Shown here one piece after another: positions 55,720 through 63,521 of a stretch of DNA of 64,000 nt. Position numbers and translations under genes: made by a program. The DNA lies in the NCBI RefSeq assembly GCF_036244895.1, contig NZ_BQKE01000003.1, positions 186,001 to 250,000 of the forward strand. The letters run 5' to 3'. The notes below the pieces were generated by a model. It was not told the origin of the DNA. It was given only the letters and a program-made list of their open reading frames with translations, and searched no databases. This DNA comes from Persicobacter diffluens (GTDB lineage Bacteria > Bacteroidota > Bacteroidia > Cytophagales > Cyclobacteriaceae). Positions within the stretch are counted from its first letter, which is position 1, and each line of letters starts with the position of its first letter.

Positions 55720-56103
55720 ATGAGAATTTTTGTATTTGTGTTTTTTTTACTAGGCTGTAATTCAAACATCGAAGGAAATTATGTCAATAGTTTAAATAAT
55801 ACTGTTGATAGTCTATCTATTTACAGAAAAGAAACATCTAACTCTGTTGAATATATTTATCGCCAAAGAATTTTCTCAAATTATGATTCAAATCTATTAA
55901 TTGATAATTCAGGTAAAGTTATACTTAGAGACGGTGAGGTGAATTTCACTCATTATTATGTAAATCATGATAATAGACTTACAAGTCAATTAAAAGAAGA
56001 AAGGTTAGATATTCTTTGCATGGATATATTTCAAGTAAAGATACAAGGGAATACAATTTCATTAGGCCCTTTGGGGAAGTATGATAAAATACAAGAAAAT
56101 TAA
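55720..56103 (+). CDS. Small lipoprotein, candidate immunity protein
   Basis: The 127-residue product has a very short signal with a lipobox at VFFLLGC (Cys about residue 13) and a hydrophilic, beta-rich body. I do not recognise the family. Its place directly behind an Rhs C-terminal domain and its low-GC, AT-rich composition match the usual toxin-immunity order, which is the only basis for the immunity guess. As a periplasm- or surface-facing lipoprotein it could protect against a toxin that acts outside the cytoplasm. Confidence 0.55.
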   Translation: MRIFVFVFFLLGCNSNIEGNYVNSLNNTVDSLSIYRKETSNSVEYIYRQRIFSNYDSNLLIDNSGKVILRDGEVNFTHYYVNHDNRLTSQLKEERLDILCMDIFQVKIQGNTISLGPLGKYDKIQEN

Positions 56104-56107
56104 TTGT

Positions 56108-56325
56108 GTCCCTCGCCACTTATCGTAGTCTTCGCATGCTGAACTTCAAAGCCCGCCTCTAGTCGTAGTCTTCGCATGCTGAACCTCAATACCTTGTAAA
56201 GATGTAGCGCGGCGACTACGACCGAGTCCACGGAATTTGGTGGTTGGGCTGTTGAAGCTCGAAGGTTTTACGGAAACACTAAGATCAAGGGGGCTGAATT
56301 ATTTGGTTGGCAAATTTCATTCCCC
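56108..56325 (+). repeat. Repeat C, copy C2 (with a tandem duplicated head)
   Basis: The block TCGTAGTCTTCGCATGCTGA occurs twice (near 56133 and 56163), followed by GATGTAGCGCGGCGACTACG and CGGAATTTGG, then a tail ending TACGGAAACACTAAGATCAA shared with C3. It starts 5 bases after the lipoprotein gene. Confidence 0.75.
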
Positions 56326-56428
56326 CGTAGGCGTTCCGGAAGAACTGTCAAAATCCAACTAGAATCAGATTTGTAAGCAACAGTAAGAGGCAGAATTAAA
56401 CGATTATGGAAAAACTAATATCATGTGC

Positions 56429-56530
56429 ATGGGGAATGCCTTTGTCGGGAAGCAGGCGCTTTATGTTTTTAATAAGAGCATTGAAGTTCAGGATGTTGAA
56501 GTGGTGATGAGGTCAAATAAATTTGCCTAA
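56429..56530 (+). pseudogene. Gene remnant, 33 codons
   Basis: A short frame with good codon texture (MGNAFVGKQALYVFNKS, then VQDVEVVMRSNKFA) with no start signal or domain. It looks like the tail of a lost gene, left between repeat C2 and the toxin gene. I could not identify its parent. Confidence 0.3.
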
Positions 56531-56542
56531 GCTGAAATACCG

Positions 56543-56821
56543 TTACTTATCATAATAATGACCATGAGCACTGAGTACGTAAACGGTTACAATTTCATCT
56601 TTGATGGAGTAAACTAATCGGTGCTTCTGGTTGATTCTTCTTGAATACAGCCCTTGCAAATGGTGCTTTAACTTTTCAGGTTGTCCTGTTCCTGTTGTCG
56701 GATGCTCCAATAACTCATTAAGTAACTTGGCGATTTTCTTTAGTAAAGCCTTATCACCTGATTTTTTATGCTTCTCTATGTCTGCTAAAGCGGTTTTTGA
56801 GAATTCTAAGGTATAACTCAT
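56543..56821 (-). CDS. yoeB: YoeB/Txe-family mRNA-cleaving toxin
   Basis: The 92-residue protein has the RelE/YoeB fold: YTLEFSKTALADIEKHKKSG, LLNELLEHPTTGTGQPEKLKHHL, YSRRINQKHRLVYSI and the C-terminal HGHYYDK. The general base Glu (about 46), Arg (about 65) and the C-terminal His/Tyr residues of YoeB are present. It cuts ribosome-bound mRNA when freed from its antitoxin. Its start overlaps the antitoxin stop by 4 bases (ATGA), so both are translated together. Confidence 0.93.
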   Translation of the reverse strand: MSYTLEFSKTALADIEKHKKSGDKALLKKIAKLLNELLEHPTTGTGQPEKLKHHLQGLYSRRINQKHRLVYSIKDEIVTVYVLSAHGHYYDK

Positions 56822-57069
56822 AAACCCAGTAAATCATTGATTTCCTTCGGTGTCGTCATCTTTTTAGTTTCTCCCTTATTCACCTCCAACACACTCTGCT
56901 TCAGGCGCTCAATCATTTCTGCGTTAAAATATAAATCATTTTCGCTAACCGGGCTCAAAACGTAAGACTTATCCTTTCCCCTCTGGACAATAACTTGCTC
57001 TCCCTGATCAACCTTGTCAAAGTACTTTTTTTGATTCTGACGGAATTCTCTGCTACTAATTACTAACAT
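56818..57069 (-). CDS. yefM: YefM/Phd-family antitoxin
   Basis: From the ATG at 57069 the 83-residue product begins LVISSREFRQNQKKYFDKV, the Phd/YefM DNA-binding and dimerisation head, then GEQVIVQRGKDKSYVLSPV, and an acidic/basic C-terminal tail that should wrap the toxin. The longer frame to 57093 is unlikely because its codons coincide with the operator palindrome. The antitoxin neutralises YoeB and, with it, represses the operon at the palindrome just upstream. Confidence 0.92.
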   Translation of the reverse strand: MLVISSREFRQNQKKYFDKVDQGEQVIVQRGKDKSYVLSPVSENDLYFNAEMIERLKQSVLEVNKGETKKMTTPKEINDLLGL

Positions 57070-57085
57070 GGTATCGTAAATTTCA

Positions 57086-57102
57086 TGTACCAAACTGGTA
57101 CA
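57086..57102. promoter_or_regulatory. YefM operator palindrome
   Basis: TGTACCA, AAC, TGGTACA: a perfect 7-bp inverted repeat with TGTAC-type arms known from YefM operators. It overlaps the -7 box and the expected transcription start, so binding would block the promoter. Confidence 0.7.
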
Positions 57103-57133
57103 AATATAGGATATATAACGTCCTTTACCAAAA
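57101..57133 (-). promoter_or_regulatory. Promoter of the yefM-yoeB operon
   Basis: On the minus strand TTTTG (57133-57129), 20 bases, TATATTTG (57108-57101); both boxes and the spacing match the Bacteroidota consensus. Confidence 0.8.
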
Positions 57134-57395
57134 CAGGGGACCTACAAGCACATAATTGTAATCACGAAATAATACCTGCTGTAAATCAGCAAATTAAACC
57201 ATTTACTATAGGCTCTCATCGCAGGTATTAGGAATACCGATTTTGGAAGATTATGAAATTTAGACCAAAAAAATGTCATGGAGAATACTTTTTTACTACC
57301 TGTAAATCGAATTGCCATTGCCCCCCTAGTCCTAATCCCCACTGGTCGAATTTGTACGAAGAAGTTAAGGGCACTTGGAAAAGAAAGCTTGACAT

Positions 57396-57565
57396 GCCCC
57401 CTAGTCGTAATCATCGCATGCTGAACTTCAAAGTCTTCTAAGAATGTAGCGCGGCGACTACGACCCAGTCCACGGAATTTGCTGGTTGGTTCTTTGGTGC
57501 ACGAAGGTTTTACGGAAACACTAAGATCAAGGGGTGCATTATTGGATTAGCAAATTTTAATCCCC
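57396..57565 (+). repeat. Repeat C, copy C3
   Basis: CCCCTAGTCGTAATCATCGC, GAATGTAGCGCGGCGACTAC, CCCAGTCCACGGAATTTG and the tail TACGGAAACACTAAGATCAA match C2. It is the right border of the toxin-antitoxin region; a partial head also lies at 57319-57350. Confidence 0.75.
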
Positions 57566-57689
57566 AAAAGATTGACACAAAAACCGAATAATCAGAGCCC
57601 ATTTTCAGCTCTAAATAAAACTAAAAGCGAGGGGAATGAAGATTCCACCTCGCTTTTTTATTCATAAAACTCCATTGACCATTAAAGTG

Positions 57690-58013
57690 CTATTTCCAAT
57701 GCTTCGGATTCCCTTGATGATCATAACCCAAATTACAACTCATACAAGCGTCGCTGTAACTTTCATAAATACCATAGGCCGGGCCGGGACGACCGTTGAG
57801 CGTAACGATTTGATCCAGACGTATACGATGATCTCCCACCAGTGCAATTTCACTTTTGCCTTCTTTAATGATATCGCGAATTGGGGCTTCCACATCCTCT
57901 AATTTTTCCTCGGCGACAAAGTAATTAATTTTGACCGGTTGCCTCATAACACTGAGGTCCGTTAACTGATCATAGAAATGGCAGTCCACCGGCATATAGG
58001 CTCCTTTTACCAT
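57690..58013 (-). CDS. Rof-like (Rho-binding antiterminator family) protein
   Basis: From the ATG at 58013 the 107-residue product reads YMPVDCHFYDQLTDLSVMRQ, then IRDIIKEGKSEIALVGD and HRIRLDQIVTLNG. This matches the Rof/YaeO pattern (Tyr-x-Pro-Ile/Val-x-Cys-x-x-Tyr-Asp, ending in Ile-Arg-Leu-Asp), whose E. coli member binds Rho and inhibits termination. The C-terminal extension GIYESYSDACMSCNLGY with two Cys is additional. A Rho-modulating role is inferred from the pattern only. The frame to 58148 adds 45 residues without support. Confidence 0.6.
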   Translation of the reverse strand: MVKGAYMPVDCHFYDQLTDLSVMRQPVKINYFVAEEKLEDVEAPIRDIIKEGKSEIALVGDHRIRLDQIVTLNGRPGPAYGIYESYSDACMSCNLGYDHQGNPKHWK

Positions 58014-58343
58014 TATATTTTGTTTAGGTGATAATTTTAAAACGAAATCAAAAAAAAGATCGCTATCCAATCGCTGTCCTATGCGCGACCCTTGTATCTT
58101 TTTATGGTAAGCTTGGGAGATTAACAAAAAATTTGCAACTTCTAGCACTGTGACCAGAACGTATTGAATACCACATCACCTCAATGCAGATTCAAATTAC
58201 TGATTACAGGGACAGATGATGAACTCAAAATAATCTAAAATACAAGCTGAAGTTAAATTTTTCATTGAATAATTTGACTCAAAGCTTGCAAAAAAGACTT
58301 GCTCTGAACAACAAGACCTACCCTCACCCCCAAATTTGCATCT
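58014..58343. other. Intergenic region with no detected feature
   Basis: Divergent upstream region of the Rof-like gene and the lipid kinase. CAAATTTG at 58333 is one base off a -7 box but too close to the kinase start to be convincing. Nothing else is seen. Confidence 0.4.
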
Positions 58344-59252
58344 ATGAAAGTACTCTTCATTCTCAACCCCATTTCCGGAGGAAGATCAAAAGCTGATTTT
58401 TTAGATGAAGCTGAATTACTACTAAATCGTTATGGGATAAAAGGCAAGATTTATTTGACTACAGGAAAAGATGATGAAGCCAAAATCCGGAAGGAAGTAC
58501 AGGACTTTTTACCGGACAGGGTAATGAGTATTGGTGGTGATGGGACTACCCTCCTTACGGCTTTAAGCTTGCAAGAAAGTCACATTCCTTTCGGGATCAT
58601 TCCTATGGGATCTGCCAATGGCATGAGTAAAGAACTGGCAGTGGATAACAATCCCATTAACGCCCTGAAAGATGCCCTGTTTTCCCAAATTATTGTACCA
58701 CTTGATATGATTTCCATCAATGATGAACACTACAGTTTGCATTTGGGAGACTTTGGCATTAATGCGGCAATAGTGGAAAGCTACAGCAAGGAGGAAAGTC
58801 GGGGCTGGGCCTCTTATGCGAAATATTTCATACAGGCCGTGGCAGAAGCCGAAGCTTTTGAGGTGGAGGTAACAGCCAATCAGGAAACCAAATCCTATAT
58901 GGCCTATGCGGTAATCATAGCCAACACCAGAATGTATGGAACCGGAGCCGTGATTAATCCCATGGGCAATCCACACGACGGAAAATTTGAATTAGTCATC
59001 GCAACTCGACATGACCTTTCCGGCTTAATTTCATTGGGATTGAGTAGCATCACGGAAGAAGCATTAGGGGCAATGGAGAACTATGGGGAAATCATTCAAA
59101 CCAAACATGCCGTGATTAAATTAAAGCATGACCGGATGCTTCAGTTAGATGGGGAACTCATTGGAAAAACCAAACAGGTGGAATTAAAAATATTGCCTGC
59201 TGCTAACCTTTACATTACCACCAATGACAATCACTTCCTAAAGCAGGAATAA
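58344..59252 (+). CDS. Diacylglycerol kinase-like lipid kinase (YegS/BmrU family)
   Basis: The 302-residue protein has LFILNPISGGRSK at the start, the catalytic SIGGDGTTLLTAL near 65, IPMGSANGMSKEL near 90 and a C-terminal beta-domain with DGELIGK. It phosphorylates a lipid such as diacylglycerol or a sphingoid base at the inner membrane. It is the only gene of its transcription unit and ends at a bidirectional terminator. Confidence 0.92.
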   Translation: MKVLFILNPISGGRSKADFLDEAELLLNRYGIKGKIYLTTGKDDEAKIRKEVQDFLPDRVMSIGGDGTTLLTALSLQESHIPFGIIPMGSANGMSKELAVDNNPINALKDALFSQIIVPLDMISINDEHYSLHLGDFGINAAIVESYSKEESRGWASYAKYFIQAVAEAEAFEVEVTANQETKSYMAYAVIIANTRMYGTGAVINPMGNPHDGKFELVIATRHDLSGLISLGLSSITEEALGAMENYGEIIQTKHAVIKLKHDRMLQLDGELIGKTKQVELKILPAANLYITTNDNHFLKQE

Positions 59253-59279
59253 AAAAAGACCGAACAATTGTCGGTCTTT
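59251..59279. terminator. Bidirectional terminator
   Basis: AAAGACCGA and TCGGTCTTT form a 9-bp stem with a 7-base loop, preceded by an A-run and followed by T, between the lipid kinase and the convergent DUF805 gene. Confidence 0.8.
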
Positions 59280-59284
59280 AAAAC

Positions 59285-59668
59285 TTATGATGCTTCGATA
59301 AATTCTTTTACCAAATCCTCCGGATTTTTTGGGTCTGCTCCGTATTGGTTCGGGCCTGTGTCACCTTCACTTGCCAAAAGGTAAATCAACCAAAAAACGC
59401 CAACCAAAGGCACAATAATCACAAAATACCACCAACCGCTCTTGTTTACATCATGTAAGCGTCTTACGGTTACCGCCAAATTAGGGATAAATACACCCAA
59501 TGCGTACAAGGCATAAAGGGCACCACCCAAAACTTCACTTGCCGCACTGAAGGCCCCTAGTAAAATGAGAACAGCTGAATTAATCAAGGCAAACATCCAA
59601 AACTCCTTACGGCGAGCGCGACCACTAAAATCAAAGTATTGTTTTAATACTTTTAAATACCATTCCAT
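59285..59668 (-). CDS. DUF805 membrane protein
   Basis: The 127-residue product shows the DUF805 pattern: FDFSGRARRKEFW, a first pair of hydrophobic segments (about 25-65), TVRRLHDVNKSGWW and a third hydrophobic segment, then GPNQYGADPK. Function unknown; such proteins are often small inner-membrane proteins linked to stress. It is transcribed toward the lipid kinase. Confidence 0.9.
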   Translation of the reverse strand: MEWYLKVLKQYFDFSGRARRKEFWMFALINSAVLILLGAFSAASEVLGGALYALYALGVFIPNLAVTVRRLHDVNKSGWWYFVIIVPLVGVFWLIYLLASEGDTGPNQYGADPKNPEDLVKEFIEAS

Positions 59669-59715
59669 AGTTCGTATAATAAAGATTAATATTTTTTAAA
59701 AATAGTCAATAAGAA

Positions 59716-59723
59716 CAAACTTA
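59716..59723 (-). promoter_or_regulatory. -7 element for the DUF805 gene
   Basis: On the minus strand TAAGTTTG fits TAnnTTTG, 48 bases upstream of the start codon; no -33 box is seen. Confidence 0.4.
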
Positions 59724-59863
59724 TCATCAAAAAAAGCCTAAAAAAAATAAATAAAACAAGAGGGTTTGTCTGGACCTCAATATTCACCACCCATTCCAAT
59801 ATGAGGAGGGGTTCTAACCAGCTAAGGCGCTCCAAATCAGCATTGATCGAAAAATCCTCCCGG

Positions 59864-60025
59864 AGAGCGTGTTTAAAAGTACACCTTCCGACTTCAAATT
59901 CGAATTATTGGAAACGATCTCGGATAATTTCTCAACAATAGCCATGTTATTCACTCAAAATAATCAGGGAGCGCTACTGCAATAATCAGATTTTCGATAC
60001 GATTTTTGGCTTTTAACCACGCCCT
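59864..60025 (-). repeat. Family A repeat, copy A5
   Basis: 162 bp from AGAGCGTGTTTAAAAG to TTTTAACCACGCCCT, in reverse orientation (the GCCAAAA end is at right). This is the only A copy without a neighbouring B element. Confidence 0.78.
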
Positions 60026-60151
60026 TAGATAGTTCGTTGCCGAATAAAAAGGAAAAGCCCATGCCCGAAAGGAGGCAAAATTCAAGAAGTGAAATTGGCA
60101 TATTTTCAAAAATAAATTAATAACTTCACGGCTGAAGCAGTCTAATGGTAT

Positions 60152-60499
60152 ATGTCGGAGAATTCTAGAGTAGTCAGTATTTTTGAGAAGTCAATTGCCT
60201 CTTTCGTGGAGGCCATGCGTCCAGCAGAAGATATGCGAGATGAAGTGGATATTGGCTACACTTTTGAAAAAAACACCCTAATCCTACTGGAAATTCGTCC
60301 CTCCTATGTAAAGCCGGGTATCATCGTCAAAAGCCCCATCGCCAAGGCTAAGTTTATCAAATCCCGAAGCATTTGGAAATTATACTGGTGTCGGGCAGAT
60401 GAAAGCTGGGATCCTTATCAACCCAATCCTGAATTAGAGAACTTAACAGATGTATTTGAGATCATCAATGAGGACGAATACGGTTGTTTTTGGGGATAA
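60152..60499 (+). CDS. DUF3024 family protein
   Basis: The 115-residue protein has the family blocks VDIGYTFEKNTLILLEIRPSY, PIAKAKFIKSRSIWKLYW, ADESWDPYQPNPE and the end GCFWG. It is a small cytosolic protein of unknown role. Single gene between repeat A5 and the sulfatase, with no clear promoter box. Confidence 0.88.
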   Translation: MSENSRVVSIFEKSIASFVEAMRPAEDMRDEVDIGYTFEKNTLILLEIRPSYVKPGIIVKSPIAKAKFIKSRSIWKLYWCRADESWDPYQPNPELENLTDVFEIINEDEYGCFWG

Positions 60500-60720
60500 A
60501 CCATAGCAAAACCATTTTCTTTGTCCGTCTATAAACTGTTGGGAAACCTCATTTCTTCGGCCTACAGCACAATAGGGGTGATTATTTCTGCTATTCAACC
60601 GCAAAAAAAACAATATTCCCAAACCATTTCAGGAGAGGCTGGAGGCTTTATTTCCTTTAATAAAGAGAAAATCTGAAGCTTCATGATCATCTTTAAATAC
60701 GAGCCAAAATTATTTAAATC

Positions 60721-62154
60721 ATGATCAAGAGATTATACTTTTTATTGTTTGTATGCTGCTGCTTTGGCCGGCAAGGAATAAGCCAGGACAAGCCTAATAT
60801 CATCATTATTTACGCCGATGATATGGGGTATGGAGATGTTGGTTACCATGGTGTGGACGACATTCTCACTCCGGAAATTGATGCACTGGCAGGGGAAGGC
60901 GTACACTTTTCTCAGGGATATGTTACAGCATCGGTTTGTGGACCTTCAAGGGCAGGTATGATCACGGGCGTTTACCAACAACGCTTTGGTTGTGGGGAAA
61001 ATCCTTCTGCCGAAGGATACCCTGAAAATCCCAGATTTAAACTGGCGGGTGTCCCTACTGCTCAACCCATGCTTTCAGAATTATTGAAACCACAGGGTTA
61101 TCAGTGTGGAATGATTGGAAAATGGCATATGGGGGTTGATAAACCTCTAAGACCCAATTCCCGGTCTTATGATTTCTTTTATGGTTTCCTAAATGGGGCG
61201 CATGATTATTATTATGCCTCTAAGCATTTCACCAAAAACAAGAGTAAGTGGCCTATTTTCCGTAATTGGGAAGTGGAAGACCCTCACAATGGATATCTTA
61301 CCGAATTATTCACCGATGAAGCGGTAAATTTCATCCAAGAAAATAAGGAAGAGCCCTTTTTCTTATACGTAGCATACAATGCGGTACACCATCCCTGGCA
61401 GGTACCGGAGGAATACCTGGAGCGCACCAAACATTTAAACGCTCGAGAAGACCGTCAATTTTTTGCGGCCATGGTTTTAGCCCTGGATGATGGTGTAGGA
61501 AAAATTAATCAAGCTGTAAAGGCGGCAGGTCTGGAGGAAAATACCATTATCTTCTTTGTTTCCGATAATGGCTCACCCAGAGGGCAGGGATTAAAGCCAA
61601 GCAAAAAAGATAGCCGACAGGAAAGAGGCGGACATGTGATGTCTAGTACTTTGGGGCTGAGAGGCTATAAAGGAGATACCTATGAAGGAGGAATTCGTGT
61701 TCCCTTTATTATGAAATGGCCCCAAAAAGTGGTGAAGGGGACGAAATACGATTTTCCGGTTTCAACGCTGGATATTGTGGGAAGTCTTAATGAGGAATTA
61801 GCATTGAATGGAGGCACAAAAGGTTTTGCCCTGGATGGGGTCAATTTAATTCCCTACCTAAATGGTCATCAATCTGGCCGTCCGCATGAGATCATGTATT
61901 GGCGTAGAGATAATGATTATGCTATCCGAAAAGGTGACTGGAAACTTAGCTGGAACGATCACTCCTGCCCCAAAGGAAGCGACAGTATGCTTTTCAACCT
62001 GGCGGAAGATCCAAAAGAATTTAACGATTTAAGTGAAGCCTCTCCCGAAATCAAAAAGGAATTACAGCACCTATTTGATTTATGGGACAGTAAACTACCA
62101 GACAATGCCTGGTGGGGTGGCCCGAAAAATCGACAATACAATTATAATCCATAA
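60721..62154 (+). CDS. Secreted sulfatase (S1 family, Cys-type)
   Basis: The 477-residue product has a signal peptide (LLFVCCCFGRQGIS), metal-binding DD at 33-34, and the formylglycine motif C73-G-P-S-R77, to be matured by a sulfatase-maturing enzyme absent from this window. Later blocks WHMG, FFVSDNGSP and a C-terminal segment around KGDWKL agree. It removes sulfate esters, probably from a marine polysaccharide or glycosaminoglycan. It is not next to any SusCD pair. A strong terminator follows. Confidence 0.92.
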   Translation: MIKRLYFLLFVCCCFGRQGISQDKPNIIIIYADDMGYGDVGYHGVDDILTPEIDALAGEGVHFSQGYVTASVCGPSRAGMITGVYQQRFGCGENPSAEGYPENPRFKLAGVPTAQPMLSELLKPQGYQCGMIGKWHMGVDKPLRPNSRSYDFFYGFLNGAHDYYYASKHFTKNKSKWPIFRNWEVEDPHNGYLTELFTDEAVNFIQENKEEPFFLYVAYNAVHHPWQVPEEYLERTKHLNAREDRQFFAAMVLALDDGVGKINQAVKAAGLEENTIIFFVSDNGSPRGQGLKPSKKDSRQERGGHVMSSTLGLRGYKGDTYEGGIRVPFIMKWPQKVVKGTKYDFPVSTLDIVGSLNEELALNGGTKGFALDGVNLIPYLNGHQSGRPHEIMYWRRDNDYAIRKGDWKLSWNDHSCPKGSDSMLFNLAEDPKEFNDLSEASPEIKKELQHLFDLWDSKLPDNAWWGGPKNRQYNYNP

Positions 62155-62167
62155 TAGGATAGTAATT

Positions 62168-62196
62168 AAAAAAGTCTCCTTCGGGAGGCTTTTTTT
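62168..62196 (+). terminator. Terminator of the sulfatase gene
   Basis: AAAAAAG-CTCC and GGAG-CTTTTTT form a tetraloop (TTCG) hairpin with seven T, 14 bases past the stop. Confidence 0.85.
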
Positions 62197-62337
62197 AGTA
62201 ATCGAATAACCAATTTTCATATTTAAAATCATATGATTGCGACAATATTTCCTGGTTATTTTAAGAAAAAAACATCGATATGATTGAATAAAAAATTCAA
62301 TAATTCAAATGACAAAGATTAAAACAGGCACCTCCAT

Positions 62338-63099
62338 TTACGAATTGGCCATTTGCTGAATCTGATCCCATTCCAGACCGGAAAGCAAAACCAAAAACAG
62401 GATCAATAAAATACTAAAAATAAAACCTGCCAGCGTCACCCTTCTCATGGTTTTCCAAATAGAATATTTTTCAAAAAATTCATAATATACCTTTAAAGGG
62501 AAGCCAGCCATAAAAAGAAACTTTACCTTACCGACCACCTCTTCCCAAAAAGGAACACCTTCACTCCATATAGAAAGCGGCTTAAATAATAAAACCGCAA
62601 ACGTTAAAAATCCGAATAAGTATGCATTGAGCACCACATGTTCAAAATAGCTGTACTTTCTTTTCCAAAAAGCCAAAGCAGTGGATATTGACCCGATAAA
62701 TAGCAGCACCAACACCCCATAGGCAAATTTTTCTATAAAAAGGTAACGTAAGAGCTTAACAGTCATTAGATTTTCTACCTGCTCTGCATTCCCAAAATTT
62801 AAGGTATTAGGTGCTCCTGTTTGGAACAATAAATTCAAGGTAATCATGACCACCAAAAAAGAGAGTGGCTTTACATATCGCACCCTTTGTCCCTCCAAAT
62901 AATTCCGGACCATTAAGCCCGGTTCCAGAAACATTTCCTTTATCGTAAAAAGCATTCCCCGGTCTAAAGAAAATACACTTACAGGAATCTGTCGCATAAC
63001 ATTCGTAAAGCTCATCCGCCCCACACGTGAAGATTGACCACAATTCGAGCAGAAGTTCCCATTAATTTCTTGCTGACAGTTTTTACACAAAGAGGCCAT
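62338..63099 (-). CDS. DUF3667 membrane protein with zinc ribbon
   Basis: From the ATG at 63099 the 253-residue product starts with a zinc ribbon (CKNC and CSNCG, about residues 4-22), followed by FTNVMRQIPVSVFSLDRGMLFTIKEMFLEPG and NYLEGQRVRYVKPLSF, the DUF3667 hallmarks, and four or five membrane segments. Function unknown. The frame may begin five codons earlier at 63114. It is the last clear gene of the window. Confidence 0.85.
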   Translation of the reverse strand: MASLCKNCQQEINGNFCSNCGQSSRVGRMSFTNVMRQIPVSVFSLDRGMLFTIKEMFLEPGLMVRNYLEGQRVRYVKPLSFLVVMITLNLLFQTGAPNTLNFGNAEQVENLMTVKLLRYLFIEKFAYGVLVLLFIGSISTALAFWKRKYSYFEHVVLNAYLFGFLTFAVLLFKPLSIWSEGVPFWEEVVGKVKFLFMAGFPLKVYYEFFEKYSIWKTMRRVTLAGFIFSILLILFLVLLSGLEWDQIQQMANS

Positions 63100-63278
63100 G
63101 ACATCAATTTTCATTCATAAATAGGTGAGACCCTCAAAATATAGATAATTCTTTCAAAATCCTATATAAAGAAAAGATCAAGGAGAATGAATACCAGACC
63201 GATCGCCTGTTCTCGGAGGCTGAAAAAGCGCATCCTACCATGGCTGTATCAGGGCTTTTTCTTAAAGACTAGCTCAGC

Positions 63279-63502
63279 CACTGATCCCGAATGATGCACC
63301 ACCAAATTCAACAAATCTATTCCTTAAGCCCTTATCAGCTTTCTGTGGACGTTTGGTGATTTTTTAAAAAAAATAGTCCCAATCTGGCTATGCTTGCTAT
63401 TACCACATTCATCTGCTTCCTTAGAAAAAACGAAAATGGGAAAATCCCTTCATTTTCACCGCCTTGCAGCTAAACGAAATTTAGGCATGCTTACTTTGGC
63501 TT
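63279..63502 (-). repeat. Family B repeat, copy B8 (ends eroded)
   Basis: TGATCCCGAATGATGCACC at left corresponds to the inverted end; the interior has TTCATCTGCTTCC and CTTGCAGCTAAACGA as in B6; the right end is poorly kept (GGCATGCTTACTTTGGCTTA). Confidence 0.6.
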
Positions 63503-63521
63503 ATTGTATTGTATTTTATTC

